This document shows, one piece after another, positions 34,960 through 46,797 of a stretch of 64,000 bases of DNA (its first letter is position 1; every line of letters starts with the position of its first letter). The notes under the pieces are model-generated. The model worked only from the letters and a program-made list of their open reading frames with translations, ran no database searches and was not told the DNA's origin. A program made the translations under genes and the position numbers. This DNA is from Ceratodon purpureus (Eukaryota; Streptophyta; Bryopsida; Pseudoditrichales; Ditrichaceae): contig CM026426.1 of NCBI GenBank assembly GCA_014871385.1, forward strand, positions 44,750,484 to 44,814,483, given 5' to 3'.

Positions 34960-37187
34960 GCTGGAAAGTGACTGGTAGTTCCGATGCGAGGAATCTATCT
35001 TGCCTTCGACTTCTTGTTGCTCTCCTTCTCCTTCGACCGGGTCATTTGTGGCTCCGATCCTCCTGCCTTTGCCGCACGATCCGCCAAGCGCCTAGCCCTC
35101 CGCTCTTCCTTCGTTTCCTTCGCCTTGGTGTCCAAGGACCAGGTAATGATCCTGGGCGTGGGGGACTAGATGGGGGTACCTCTCGGGGGAGGAGTTCTTG
35201 AGGTCGGGGTCCAGGTATCAGTTCCGGTTGTCCCTACCGGGAAACTTCCATGAGAATCCTCGTCAGACCCGGAAATTTCAATCGGCCCCTTCTCCGAAGG
35301 ATCCTTCATCTTCCTCAGCTGGCGCTTGGTACCAGAAGAATCAGCTGGAGAGATCGCCATGGGCGTCCCGGTCAGTGTGGGTGTCACAGTACCGGTCCGA
35401 GCCGTGGGTGAAGGAGTGAGCGTCCTGTCCTGGATCACTCGGGTATGTCCGGGTGGTGATATGGATCTCCTCCATTCACTCCCGGCTACCTCTCCTTGAT
35501 GAACTGGAAGAATCATCGCTGGCCCCACCGTTGTGGTAACGATTGGCTGCACAGTCCGAGTGACCTCTTCCGTGACCGTCTGTTCCTCAGATCGCCTCAC
35601 AGCAACTGTGGTTCCCGTAACCTCTGCCTGTCCGGTGGGAAATGCACAACTCTGCTAAGCAAGACTGGCTCCGGGTGATGCCTCCTTGGCTACATGCTCT
35701 CTTATCAGATCCGCGATTGTCCGAGGCGGACCGAAAATGTCCGAATCCATGGCCTTTCCTCATCAAACCAAATCTGTGGCGACCTAGTTCACTCCTGTGG
35801 GGTCCTGAACTCCGCTCCTCGAGATTCCCCTACGACTGTCTAAGAAGAGGATCTGGGAAATCTTGTTCCGACGCTGGGACTTCCGGTTCCCGGATCGAAA
35901 AATTTCTTCATCAACTTCAGAGTCTTGCTCATTGAGAACTCAAACCTGGACATAATCGTGATGATCTTCTCCCTATCCTACAATTGAGTCGGCTTTATCA
36001 CGTTCTCATCAAACAACCGGGCCTTGTTGACTACATCGCCTTGAACTCCCACCAACTTCCGGATCTCATCCAAGATCTGCTCCTGCTTGGCATGGAACTT
36101 ACGGATCTCCTCGCTCTTCATCGCCAGTCTCGAGGTAAGTTTCTTGATCTGAAGCTCCAGCTGCTGATTCTCACTCGGTACTTAGGTGCATCCTTCAAAA
36201 GCTCCAACTCTCGGATAATCTCCTCCGGTAAACAGCCTCCTAGCGATGTGCAGACCCTTCGGAACAGCGACTCAATCCGCTCGTAGGTGGCCTGGGCCTA
36301 GTGAATCCCTTCCGTAAGTGACCGGAACGGGTTAACCGGAAACCCTCGCTCGGAATTGACCTCCCTCCTCGCCGTGTCATCTCGGGCCGTAGAGGGTTCC
36401 GCGTGATGCGATGTGGCTCGTTCCGATCACGACTTGGAGTGGGCCGTTGTCGGGATGGGCTCGGATATTATTTCTACATCCCGGTCCCCTTCAATGGACG
36501 CCGTATCCGAGTCATGCGCATGCTGCTCCTCTTCAAATCCCGCCGGAACCTCCTGGAAGAGAAGGAGATTCTTTGCAGTCATGTACTTTTCTTCCTCGTG
36601 GTCCATCAGCAGGTCACCTGCTTGGTAGAGGTGGTAGAGGAAAGGGGTGATCGGAGTTGGTTTTTTTCCAATTCCGGGCACCAACTTCTCCACAGTTTCC
36701 GCTATGAGTGCGGCCCAGTTTACGTGACGCTGACCCGTGTAGGCTCCGAAGATCGTGTTTCTGACCGTGATGGTGACTTGATCCGGTTTCAACGGATACA
36801 AAATCGGAACGAGGAAGGCTAGGACCTGTCTCTGTCTCTAATCCTTGCAGGCGTCTATCACGTACCTGTTTTTCTGATGGATCTTTCCGTGGAACCTACC
36901 CTGCACGTACTTATCCGTCCGAGTCGCCCAACCGTATCCTTCTGAACGAAACCGTAACACGCTGCCCATATTTCTACTGTCCAATGAGCAAGGTGACCTT
37001 GGATTGTGTTATCCAACCTAATATCCGGTCCGTCTAGGATTTTCGTCACCATCTCCTCATCCCTCAGCAACCAGGGTCGCGATAGCAATCCCTGGCACCT
37101 CATCTAGGTGAGATCGTCACACTCCTTCATCCTCTGATCAGTCCTCAGAATTGCGGGGCTGAGAACCCTAAGCTGAATGTGCGCCAT
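34960..37187 (-). pseudogene. Long intronless decayed ORF, unrecognised, possibly element-encoded
   Basis: It starts at ATG 37187 (MAHIQLRVLSPAILRTDQRM), has TAG at 37106-37104, and continues WLLRDEEMVTKILDGPDIRL and LAHWTVEIWAACYGF. After a shift near 36890 come FHGKIHQKNRYVIDACKD, VLAFLVPILYPLKPDQVTIT, NTIFGAYTGQRHVNWAALIA, PITPFLYHLYQAGDLL and an acidic linker. A further frame has RRVCTSLGGCLPEEIIRELE, a coiled coil (RLAMKSEEIRKFHAKQEQ, 36150-36040) and a Thr/Pro/Ser tail ending near 34970 with a basic KSKAR. There are many stops and shifts. The lack of introns and the gag-like layout (globular, coiled coil, disordered basic tail) suggest a retroelement-type protein, but no protease, RT or integrase is visible. 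Confidence 0.4.
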
Positions 37188-39400
37188 AGCTACTCTCACT
37201 TCTCTCCCTTCACGAGCCAACAGCAAGAAACCCGGCAATCCAACTGCCATTGAATCGGAAAAGACAAAAACACCTCACCGCTCTTTCACTCTCTACTCCC
37301 AGTGTGCAAAAAGAAACTCCAAACCCTAACACTCCAGCATATATACTCAGAAGATCATAAACGCCGCGGTGGCGTGTAATTGCAGCCGCCACTGTACGGG
37401 GCCGAGCGTTCTCCAATTTTGATGACTTCCGCATCGCTTTGGATCCTGCACGCGGTTTGGATTACGGTCGACTCTCGGAACGTCACCCCGATCCGAGTTT
37501 TCTCTTCCGAGTTCCGGGATCAAGATCCGAAAACATCTCCTGCGTTAACTGTTTTAAGGATTCTGGAGCATCCGGTTTGCACCAACTCTTAATACGGGTA
37601 GTGTCTAGCTAGTTTTTACGTAATCAACCAAAAAATTGAAAAAATAATTGAATCCCAACACCGGATGGGGCTTATCCGGTTTATTCTGAGTTTCTTGGAT
37701 CCCACAATACTTACATTTCAAGAGCCTTATGCGTTGCTTTTACTGGCAGAGACATATGGATGTTGCTCAATTTCCAATTCTGTAAACATGAGAGTAGAAA
37801 GTAGGATCGTTAATCGATCCACTGCGATAATCCAAAGTCAATTTTACAATAGTGTTGTACAAAAAAGGTGTCAAGTCGGCCCATTTGCTCGGCATTCTCT
37901 ACCATAAATAAACCTTCAGCGGACGCTATGCTACGCAGAAAGGATGAAATTGATTGAAAGGGCAATTTTGAAGGCAACACATGTTGCAAGACAGTGTTGT
38001 ATCAAGTAGTTTACCTGTAATCAAAGCGTCGCACTCTTTGCAAAGAAAGCAGTTGTGTTGTGACGCAACACCATCCTCTGATGTTAAACCACACCCTCCA
38101 AATTTTGAACTACAGCGGATTCAAAGACTAAGTAACTTTGTATAGGCAGGTTGGGTAAGCAAAAGTAAGCTGAATATACTTAATACGTGAGGAAAGAAAC
38201 TCAAAAAATTGGAGACTAAAACAATGATGAGGAGGATCCAGAGACACAAAACACCGAACGGGTGGAGAACAAATACATCGGACGAGCATTGCTTACCTGC
38301 AAGCAAAGGTGAAGGCAGAAATGGCGACAACAAAGGCGCAGGAGATGGCGAAAGCAAAGACAAATGCGGAACACCAAAAGAGTCAACGCACGAGATAATC
38401 GTGGAAATTTCGGTGCAAAACACAGTAAGAAGATGGCGCCACGGCAGAAACTGTGAATGCGTAGAGAACGCGAATGAAATCTTCTCGCAAGTCTCCGAGG
38501 AGTTGCGGGAATTCAAGAGTTCAAGTTTGGGAAGATGAACGGGTTTAAAATCTGACACGCAGTGAAATAATTAGGATTCTCACTAAGGCGGGTATTCATT
38601 CACAGCTGTCTTGTAATTTGATGTGAATGATAGTTAACGCCATGATCAGAGCTATTCCTCCTTTCCCTGTGAAATTAACACAGTGGGGGTATGCAACCAT
38701 GGCAGACTCTTAGAGGTTTTAAAGGTTTTAATGGTTTTAAAGGTTTAAGAATTATAAGGTAAATTGTTTAAAAGGTTCAAGTAAGAAAAGTGATGGAGTA
38801 AAAATATTGAAGTATTTTTGTATACAAACAACAAAAATTTTGGTAGGATTGTTGAGGAGGAATGCAATCTTGTAAACAGCGAGCAGCGAGCATAAGACTG
38901 TTCATCGGACATTATTTGATTTTTTTGAAATTTTTTTGATTTTTATTGAATAAATAATAATAAGCGCATATTACCGCGGAATCTAAAGGGAATATTTAGA
39001 ATCAAATGACCGTTTACGCTGGTCCTGGGATTTTTTATATCGGTTTCGTTTAATTCAAAAATAGTGTTTATGGTTTCAAAGAAACATGTATTAATATATG
39101 TATCCATTAAATTATATACTTTATAGATAGAATGAAAACTGTACAAAATTTAAGTGGCTATACGTCGGGTATACATATTAACCCCTAAAGGACAATCTGC
39201 CACATTTGGGCTTTTTTGGAATTTGGGCAGGTACCTATGAATGCAATTTATATCAGGATTTTCTGAAATTTTTATTGAAGGTGGGCCGTTCGGAGATCTT
39301 CGTGTGGGTATTCTTATTTTTCAATTCCGACATCGGGATCAAAAGTTATGAAGGTTTAAGTGTCAAATGCTGCTCGTTGGGCAGCTGCTGAATTGTTCTA
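37188..39400. other. Gene-poor spacer
   Basis: Short frames on both strands (38121-38558) are complements of each other and neither is convincing. Around 38710-38760 a gttttaaaggtttaatgg word repeats. Confidence 0.35.
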
Positions 39401-39425
39401 AGCCACTGTGAATGCAGCAAATTTT

Positions 39426-39465
39426 GCCCAAAACTGCCCAAAACTGCCCAAAGCTGCCCAAAGAC
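39426..39465. repeat. 10-bp tandem repeat, four copies
   Basis: gcccaaaact is repeated, the last two units with one or two changes. Confidence 0.95.
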
Positions 39466-40025
39466 TAAACTTTGAAATTCCACCAAAAATTGAGATTTTG
39501 ATATATATCAAAAATAAAAATTTCTATGTATAGAGAAGGCAGTAGAGCATGTTCCCACCGTTCGGATTTTTAATCCAAAATTTTTTCATATGCTATTTTT
39601 ATTGTCCAAAAACGGCCTTTGTTTGTGAATTTCAGTATACCCCCTAGCGGAAAATGATTTTTTTGGCAACTTTCCACAACTTTTTTGAATATTATTTTCT
39701 TAGGACAATTAGCTAACTCAGTCTTCTTTGACGTGCATCAAAACCACCAAAATCCATAATGCAAAAAAATGGTTTTTTGGGCCTTCAAAACTCTGCTGTC
39801 CCCTTTTTTTGCAGGGAAAAAAAACTTGTTTCTCTACTTTGAACGTTATGATCTTGCAATTGGTGAAGAATGAGTGTGTGAGATTTGGTGGACATGTAGA
39901 CATAGAAGTTAGCTACAAGATCTTACGGTTAGATGTTCTAAAAAAGACCCCAAGTTTGCAAAATCTACCTTGCTTTGAAGAGGGGCTGTTTTGAGGCAGT
40001 TTTGATGAAAAATACCCTCAGAACT
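39466..40025. other. AT-rich spacer
   Basis: No gene is recognised between the 10-bp repeat and methyltransferase copy B. Confidence 0.35.
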
Positions 40026-42258
40026 TTAGGGGTTAAAGTATATAATAACTTGAATACAGTCGAGTATAAGTACAAATAAATCTAAATGTACATACGAAGA
40101 AGCTAAGTACTGAAAGTGGAGGTAAAATCTAGAAGTGAGAACAATGGCTGTGGAAACCCTCACTATCAGAGGTATCGCTGTAGATGCGGTAAGGTCCATG
40201 ATTATATCCTCCTCTTCAGTTAGAAGGTCCAGCAAACCAATGAAAAGGTCTTTTGACTTCTCACGTGGACCACGCCATGGACCACCACTAACTTCTCTCA
40301 CAGTCCAGTTATCTTGGTTTGTCTTGTTAACCAAGAACCCTAGATTAACCATGTCAACGCACTTAGCCTCAAGGTCAGATTGCTCATAGAAATGGAAACG
40401 AGAAGCAAGAATGTTGTCCTCGGCATCTTCATTTCGCACGAACAGCATAGCGTTAGTGACCGTGGTCTGCATATCTGGAAAATCAAGGCTGTTCGTCTTA
40501 AGGTCGTTCATGACGATCCACTTGTGAAACACCTTGAATCCCGCCCACCCCAACCAGCCTTCCAACTCCGAGAGAATGAACTTGCTGTCAAGATAAAACA
40601 CAAGGACTACTCTATCGTCTGCGATCCACTGATTGGCCCACTCAAAGTGTCTATGGATCCAAAGGGAGTCTGACTTTGTGGAATCAGGATTTGTATGAAT
40701 CGGCAATACATTCCATGCTGGAATGTCCACATCATCAAAGTGGGGTACATGCAAATTCTCTGGAATGACAAATACGATAAGGTCAATTGCTTTGACATCC
40801 TGAGTGTCACCCTTGAACTGGCGGCGGTTCTGATGCTGATGCGTACCAACAAAACGACCAATGGCTTTCCAATCGTTCTAAGATCTTCCTGTATTGGAGC
40901 TGAGGTCGTCCATAATCTGATGTGCACTCTTATTGAGCAGCAGAACATCCGATGGATAATTGGGATAGGCCTTGGACTTGATAGAGTAGTATGTCTGGCT
41001 AAGGACCTGGCTGGGCAGAATAGAGACACGCTAGGATTGCTGAGAGGGCATGCTACTTCCAGAAGGGGAAATGCCCTCATCCTCCAAAACGCCTTTTAGT
41101 CCCTTCTACTTCACAAGCTTAGCAAGTCTCTCATTGTTGACCTTTTTCTCAGCTGCCTTCTTCTTGGCCAACGCATTCTCCTTGTTGCTCTGAATCTTGG
41201 CTGCTGCCTTGTTCTCTACGCTCTGCTTCTTTGCGAGTGACTTTGCTCGATCGTTCTCAGACATGAACTCCTCTGCGGTTGGATTCTGCGTATTGAGGCC
41301 TCAAGCCTCCATCTCCTCTCTCTCCTTGTCACATTTAACCTTGTAAGCGCGCTCTGAGTCTTGCACTGGCTCATCCTTCTTGAGCTCGAGATACCACGGA
41401 CATACTTGGAGGTGAGGCCGAGAGTATGTTTTTCTCTGGGAATCGTTGAAGATACAATTGAGAGAATGTTGTCAACTATAATGGCACCTTTCTTCAGAAG
41501 CTCCGCGTAATAATACCTTACAATCATCCGGTTCACAGGCAACTTAGTATCGTTTTGCTCATTGAAAGGATGCTTCTTCCCAAACCCACCATACCTTCCT
41601 AGAAATTCTGCGAATCCCTTCTTCTAGATTTTGAGAGCTTCTGTCTGCACGAGCTTATCAATCGACACAATCTTCCCTCCAAGTGCCTCAGCTGGAATAA
41701 CAATCCCCTCGTCTTCAATAATATGGGCATATTGAATCCCAGTTTCTTCTTCCAGCTGCAAGGACATAAGTCGTCCACTGTCAATCCATGTAATATGATA
41801 CACCGTTATAGCGAAGTGTCGTCATTTGATTACAAGACTATGACCTTACATGGAGAAATTCTACGACAATTTAGGCATTGAGAAATGTCTTTTGGATCCA
41901 AAAGACATATTTAGGTAGCAGAAACAACCTAAAATATATGAAAAATAAGGTGAACTTACTCCTTCCTAGAAAGCTGCAATTTCCACCCATAGACAAAGGG
42001 CTGATGTTGAGGCGGGATACTTTGGGAAGTTAAATAATTCACGTGATTCCTTACTCATATTCCACCTGTGTATCCATCTCTCCTTGTATTTTGCCGCCAC
42101 TTTGGTAGTGGCAAACAGTTGCAGCTGCTAAGGAGTCATCTCTGATTTGGTTCGGAACGTGCTGAAATGGGCTTCAATCTATATGAAATCATTGAAGTAT
42201 CTGTTAAAAACTCATGGAACTCTAAGGAAACCAATAACATCCAAGTATTTTAGAAAAC

Positions 42259-42537
42259 TGCTGCAATATCATGATATTGTAGCGTTTTTAGAAGGGCCTA
42301 AAACGACTCTCGGATCCGAGAGACGTTTTAGGCACCCCTAAAAGTGTTGCAATATCATCATATTGCAGCATTTTCTAAGGGTCCAAAAATGTCCCTCAGA
42401 TCGGAGGGACGTTTTTGGCCCCCCAAAAAGGACTGCAATATGATGATATTGACGCTTATTTGGTCTCTATTGACCCTCCCAAAGGGTCCCTCCGATCCGA
42501 GGGACCCTTTGGGAGGGTCAAAAGAGATTAAATAAGC
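42259..42537. repeat. Three contiguous foldback hairpins
   Basis: The hairpins span 42259-42370 (core 42297-42332, centre ggatcc), 42347-42454 (core 42383-42418) and 42454-42537 (core 42472-42519). Adjacent hairpins share their outer module, itself the palindrome caatatcatgatattg (42264-42279) or a variant. Arms are about 40-55 bp with few mismatches. The array sits in an intron of methyltransferase copy B. Confidence 0.93.
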
Positions 42538-43863
42538 CATATAAACTTAAAAGAAACCTGAGTTTTAGAATCATTACTCCTTACCTCTTTGATGAATCCC
42601 TCTCCATTCTTCGGATCCGCTACTGCCAGCAAGCGGTCCATCTCTGTTTGCAGATTCGTCTTGCAAGCCTTTATCGCTGCATTAGCACGTTCAATGAGAA
42701 TGTTGTTATCCCCCTTTTGCCTTTCGCCATGAGTTATTAAGAAGTTGTCCTATATCTTCATTGCTGCCTCCTGTGCATTGATAATCTCTCGCTGCATTAG
42801 AAATATAATCAGTAATTCCCTGGGTTTAGTTTTGCAATATTAGTCAATGTTTAACAAGACTTGGACAGTTCTTGAAACAATCCCTCATATAGGAAGTTGC
42901 AAATTGCATCCTGCGTGAGATGGTACCACTTCTTATTCTTGGTGACACGGTTCGACTCTGTCAGACTGTTCTCGAAATCACGTTCAGGGATGAGATTTCT
43001 CAACCGTTTGAAGGACATACTACCAAACTGTATGACTCTTCGGAGCTCGTGAGTCCAATGTTGGCTCACATGATCGAATTTGTTCTTCTTGAAATTAACG
43101 AATACAATAATTAGTACTTAACATTAACCAACAATTCCCATAAAAAACAATCATAGAAGAAAACTTATTTGTTCCACTGTGTCATTGCATGTAGAAGTTG
43201 TTGCTTGTTCTCCTCTGTGACACATAGAATATGTGACTTTGGGCTGGGATGAAACGCTAGATTCGGGTCGTTGGTATGAAACTCGTTGATGAGATTACTC
43301 CATGCCTTGTAGCGGTGATTACCATCCCAGATGTAAAACATCTTGTTGGAGTACTTCTCCAAATCAGGAGTTCTCTTCAACTTCTCCTCAAATGTCTTCT
43401 CAACCTCCCTCCAAACCGGATCTCACAAGCCTCTCTGCTCTTCAGTGACCTCTTGAGTCTCCATTGTATAACTACGGGTGGCCACATAGAAAACAGATGA
43501 CACAAGTTTGTAGCCATTATTAAGCTCACTCTTCAGCTTCTGAATGTCAGGATCTAATGCGCTCCAAACCTCTATCATTTGAATCATACGACATAGAGGA
43601 ATATCAAGCTCATAGTCGGGTTTCTCTAGGCATTCACTCAATGCTTCTTGACCACTCCCCTTCCTTTTCTGCCGAAGTCTCTCCATGGTTACATGAATAC
43701 CAAGATCAACATCTCCCTCTCCAATGCGTGGAGGTGCATCCATGTCCATGGGCTCGTAAGGTGTAACCTGTCGATAGAGAAAGAAGCACAAACCATTAGT
43801 ATGTTTCCAGAAATTTTGCCCAAAAAAACAATGTCACTTTCCTAAAACATCCAATTTTCTCAG

Positions 43864-43899
43864 CCGCAAAAACGTGTCTCCGATTCGAGACATGTGTTT
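43864..43899. repeat. Imperfect 36-bp palindrome in intron 1 of copy B
   Basis: gcaaaaacgtgtctccgatt continues with its approximate reverse complement; about 14 of 18 pairs match. It has the same layout as the cores at 42297-42519. Confidence 0.7.
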
Positions 43900-44606
43900 G
43901 CACTGCCCACCCTTCAATCTAAACCTAATTTTTTCTGGCCGCTCTTACCTGCGAACCCTTAGAAAGCTTAGATTGACGCTCGTCCATTGTCACAAACAAG
44001 AACTTCTCTACTACAAAGAAACCTCAAAACCTCTCTCCTTTTCCTTAATCTCTGAAACCCCACAACAAACAACATAAAATCACTTCCTCTCACCTCCCTC
44101 AACAACAAAAATTTGCAAACTTTCCTCTAAACACCCACAGTGAAGCTCTAACTAAACCCTCAACCATACAACCCTCCTCCTCCACAGAAACCCGCGGAGC
44201 CTCCCCCACAAGCCTCAGAACAGTTCTCACAAGAAACCCATAACCTCACTACCTCCTTCTCTCCTTATGAAATCGAAATCACTCCCCCCAATACCCTTTC
44301 TAAACCTGTCGCATAACCCTCATGCTCACAGCCACCTCCACCCTCCACACACTCTACTGTCCAAATCCCTCTCGGAAACCGCGGACTCCTCTAGTAAGTA
44401 ACATAGGAAAAGAGCTTCTCTCAATACCCCTACCCTTTTATACCCTCGCAGTCCCCAACCCTCCTCTTAATTGCTCACTCGCGGACCCACTGCTCGCGCA
44501 CTCACACAGACACTCTTAACAGTAAATTCTCAATACAAACTGATACAGACAATAATTCTGACGACAATGCACAAGTTCATGGGAATGTCTCTACAATGCT
44601 TACCTC

Positions 44607-45245
44607 TTTTGGCCGGTCTTCCTCCATTGCGGACGATCCCCCTGCAGTCTAAGTTGAACCAGATGCTTTCCCTGACTTTGCTTCGCCTTCCCCTTCCCTC
44701 GTGAGGTGCTTCGCACTCCCCCTGACATTTTCTGTGAACCCACATTGGACCGAGTTGGATTAGTGCTCTCCTTCTCGTCACTACTATCTGACCCTTCAAG
44801 TGTTATAAGCGCACCCAAATCTCTAGTTATGTCTTCTGCCATCTCTCATTATTTCATCACACTCGACTTACTTACTTCTCACTTACAAACAAATACAGTG
44901 AAGAAAGACTTGCGTTTACAAAGAAGAATATCCAAACTCACAACCTCGAACACAGCCTTATACTGGGGAAGAAGAGGACAATGATTATGCATAAGGCGAC
45001 TCATGAGAGTGGGATTAAGAACAAGATGATCACACTCTACTTACCTCAACCACAACCTCTTCCTCACTCTCAATGAGGGCACTCCCACAGGACTTCCTCT
45101 TCCTTCCTCCCTTAAATCCTAGGTTGTAATCCCCCGACCCCGCTTCGCTGTACTCAAGTGCTCGCCCTGATGAGACGGCTTTGTTCCTTTCTGCCGCCCT
45201 CTTCCCAATATGTGGTGATTCAAACTCAAGAGCGTCCTCCTCCAC
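44607..45245 (-). CDS. Unrecognised two-exon frame
   Basis: An exon at 45245-about 45045 (EEDALEFESPHIGKRAAERN, GRKRKSCGSALIESEEEVVV) ends at GAG|gtaagt. An exon at 44842-44607 begins MAEDITRDLGALITLEG, is Ser/Lys/Gly-rich, and ends at AAAAGAG|gtaagc. Both are minus-strand and upstream of copy B, so they could be 5' exons of a neighbouring transcript. Composition is typical of disordered nuclear proteins. No domain is recognised. Confidence 0.35.
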
Positions 45246-45727
45246 CCTTTCTAATCAAAATGACAGTGTCCCTTGTTCAAAGACTTCCTCATACATTAGA
45301 GTCCAAACAATTCTGTCTATGCTATCACCTTCCACTTTTTTTTTTTTTTTCGCTACTGCAACTGTTTTCTGCTTACCGCTCGAAAACTTATAAGTCCGCC
45401 CTCTCTTTTTGCTACTCCTAGGTACTGGCGTCTCTTATCCTACATCTTTTGACTTTTTTGCCTTCATGTATACAGAACTAAAGAGAAATTCCCAACTATA
45501 ACAACTGACTCTACACACTCTCTAATGCCGTGCTCCAAGCCACTCTTCAGTACTTATACTCTACCCCTCTGGATATATATCCAAAATCAAAGTTCAGATG
45601 AACAGATCCGTGGATGTCAAATCCTATTAGTCCACGAATGAATTATGAGCGGTAATATAAGGACCCATACCAATTAGTTCTTTCTCTCATCATCGACGCT
45701 CTAGCTGTACTTTTTGTGCATCTCACC

Positions 45728-46186
45728 ATGGATGCGGAGGGAGCCATGCGTTCTAGTTCCCCCGTGAACGAGGATGCTATGCCATTAGTGTTTTCAATTG
45801 ACGATTTCCAAGGCCCTTTTGAACCTATTTCGAAAGGTAGTGAGGAAGTCCACATCTCACCTCCTCCTAATCCTCGTCCTACTTCATTACATTCTCATAA
45901 TTTAGAGTCCCCGGTACATCCTTGCGTTGAGGCTACTACGGGTGACGTAGACGATGCTCACGTCAATGATTCTGGTTCCAGGAAGAAGCATGCCTATTCT
46001 GATGTTGGGATCATTCAATCAGAAACGTTTACAAGAGCTCTGTTACGTGGTACACCGCGTCGGAAAGGACCCAAGCTTCAGATGAAGGGATGTTTGGCAA
46101 TTGTTGATGTAAACCCTCGATCCCAAAAGAATAGTAGGGCCAATATGCGCAAAAATGGTACCTCCAAGCAAGGTCGCCACGTCTGA
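45728..46186 (+). CDS. Unrecognised intact 152-aa ORF
   Basis: ATG at 45728 (MDAEGAMRSSSPVNEDA) runs open to TGA at 46184. It is acidic and proline-rich at first, then basic (RALLRGTPRRKGPKLQMKG), ending KNGTSKQGRHV. It is one of few uninterrupted frames here. It lies 0.6 kb upstream of the MULE transposase on the same strand, so it may belong to that element. No family is recognised. Confidence 0.35.
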   Translation: MDAEGAMRSSSPVNEDAMPLVFSIDDFQGPFEPISKGSEEVHISPPPNPRPTSLHSHNLESPVHPCVEATTGDVDDAHVNDSGSRKKHAYSDVGIIQSETFTRALLRGTPRRKGPKLQMKGCLAIVDVNPRSQKNSRANMRKNGTSKQGRHV

Positions 46187-46189
46187 TTA

Positions 46190-46797
46190 TTGGTCTGAAT
46201 TAGGAGTATTTACTCTGTGCTAGGACAATGATCTTAGAATTACTTGTTATATCACTTCCGTTTATTTAATTTTATAAGCATGGACATGTATCACTGGAAA
46301 GTGGCATCCTATTTCTTAATAATATTAAAGCTACCAATATTGTTTTGGTGTAGGTGGCCGTCATTCGTTTCTCCTTTATCAGTTACGCCGTTGCATATGC
46401 TTTTTGTAATACTATGTTGTGTTGTTGAGGCTGTTAGTTTGTAAGCTCCATGCCAATCATGTCTATCTTTGTCCGCTTTTACACTTTGCAAATTACGGCG
46501 TAAAACTGTCCCTCGGATCCGAAAGACTAATTTTCTTTGCACCGCGCCAGCTCCTCTTGTTTGTATTTGAAAAAAGACTAATTGATTTGAATTTCATGTT
46601 AAACTAGCCAATAGTATTTCTCTCAGCCGTCTTCCTGCTTAACGCCAATGCTTAACAACTTTACTAATCTAATTTGAAATCATCCATGTCGCTCTTACCT
46701 AACAGATGGCACATGAAGTGATACCAACATAAATGAGTTCCGGATTAATCATCATCACCTCACTTCTTATTCCCACTCTTCCTTTAGTTCTCTCTCA
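46190..46797. other. Spacer upstream of the MULE frame
   Basis: It contains a tcggatccga palindrome at 46513-46522 (flanks ctgtccc...aaagac). No gene is seen. Confidence 0.4.

Larger units (their letters stand above)
40026..43987 (-). pseudogene. ParB-like plus DNA-methyltransferase-like gene, copy B (near full length, spliced, decayed)
   Basis: ATG at 43987 opens a 13-codon exon (43987-43949, CAG|gtaaga). Exon 43767-43165 follows with ALDPDIQKLKSELNNGYKL and the ParB/sulfiredoxin-type signature FYIWDGNHRYKAW (DGNHR at 43326-43312), with one TGA at 43425. Further exons: about 43090-42857, 42793-42590, about 42172-41960, then a lysine-rich coiled coil (about 41330-41100). The last block holds the motif-IV counterpart IDLIVFVIPENLHVP, RVVLVFYLDSKFILSELEG, GGPWRGPREKSKDL and the motif-I counterpart IIMDLTASTA (about 40213-40184). 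Exons match copy A in order and sequence (for example QLFATTKV against LIATAKI). The DPPY aspartate is lost and several stops occur. In bacteria this pairing gives plasmid or phage DNA methyltransferases. Confidence 0.6.

Noticed and set aside
34100..37670. Possible LTRs around the 34960-37187 ORF
   Set aside because: I could not find matching direct repeats with TG...CA ends in the flanks.
38121..38558. Hydrophobic minus ORF and charged plus ORF
   Set aside because: They overlap antisense, neither has a domain or splice context, and composition explains both.
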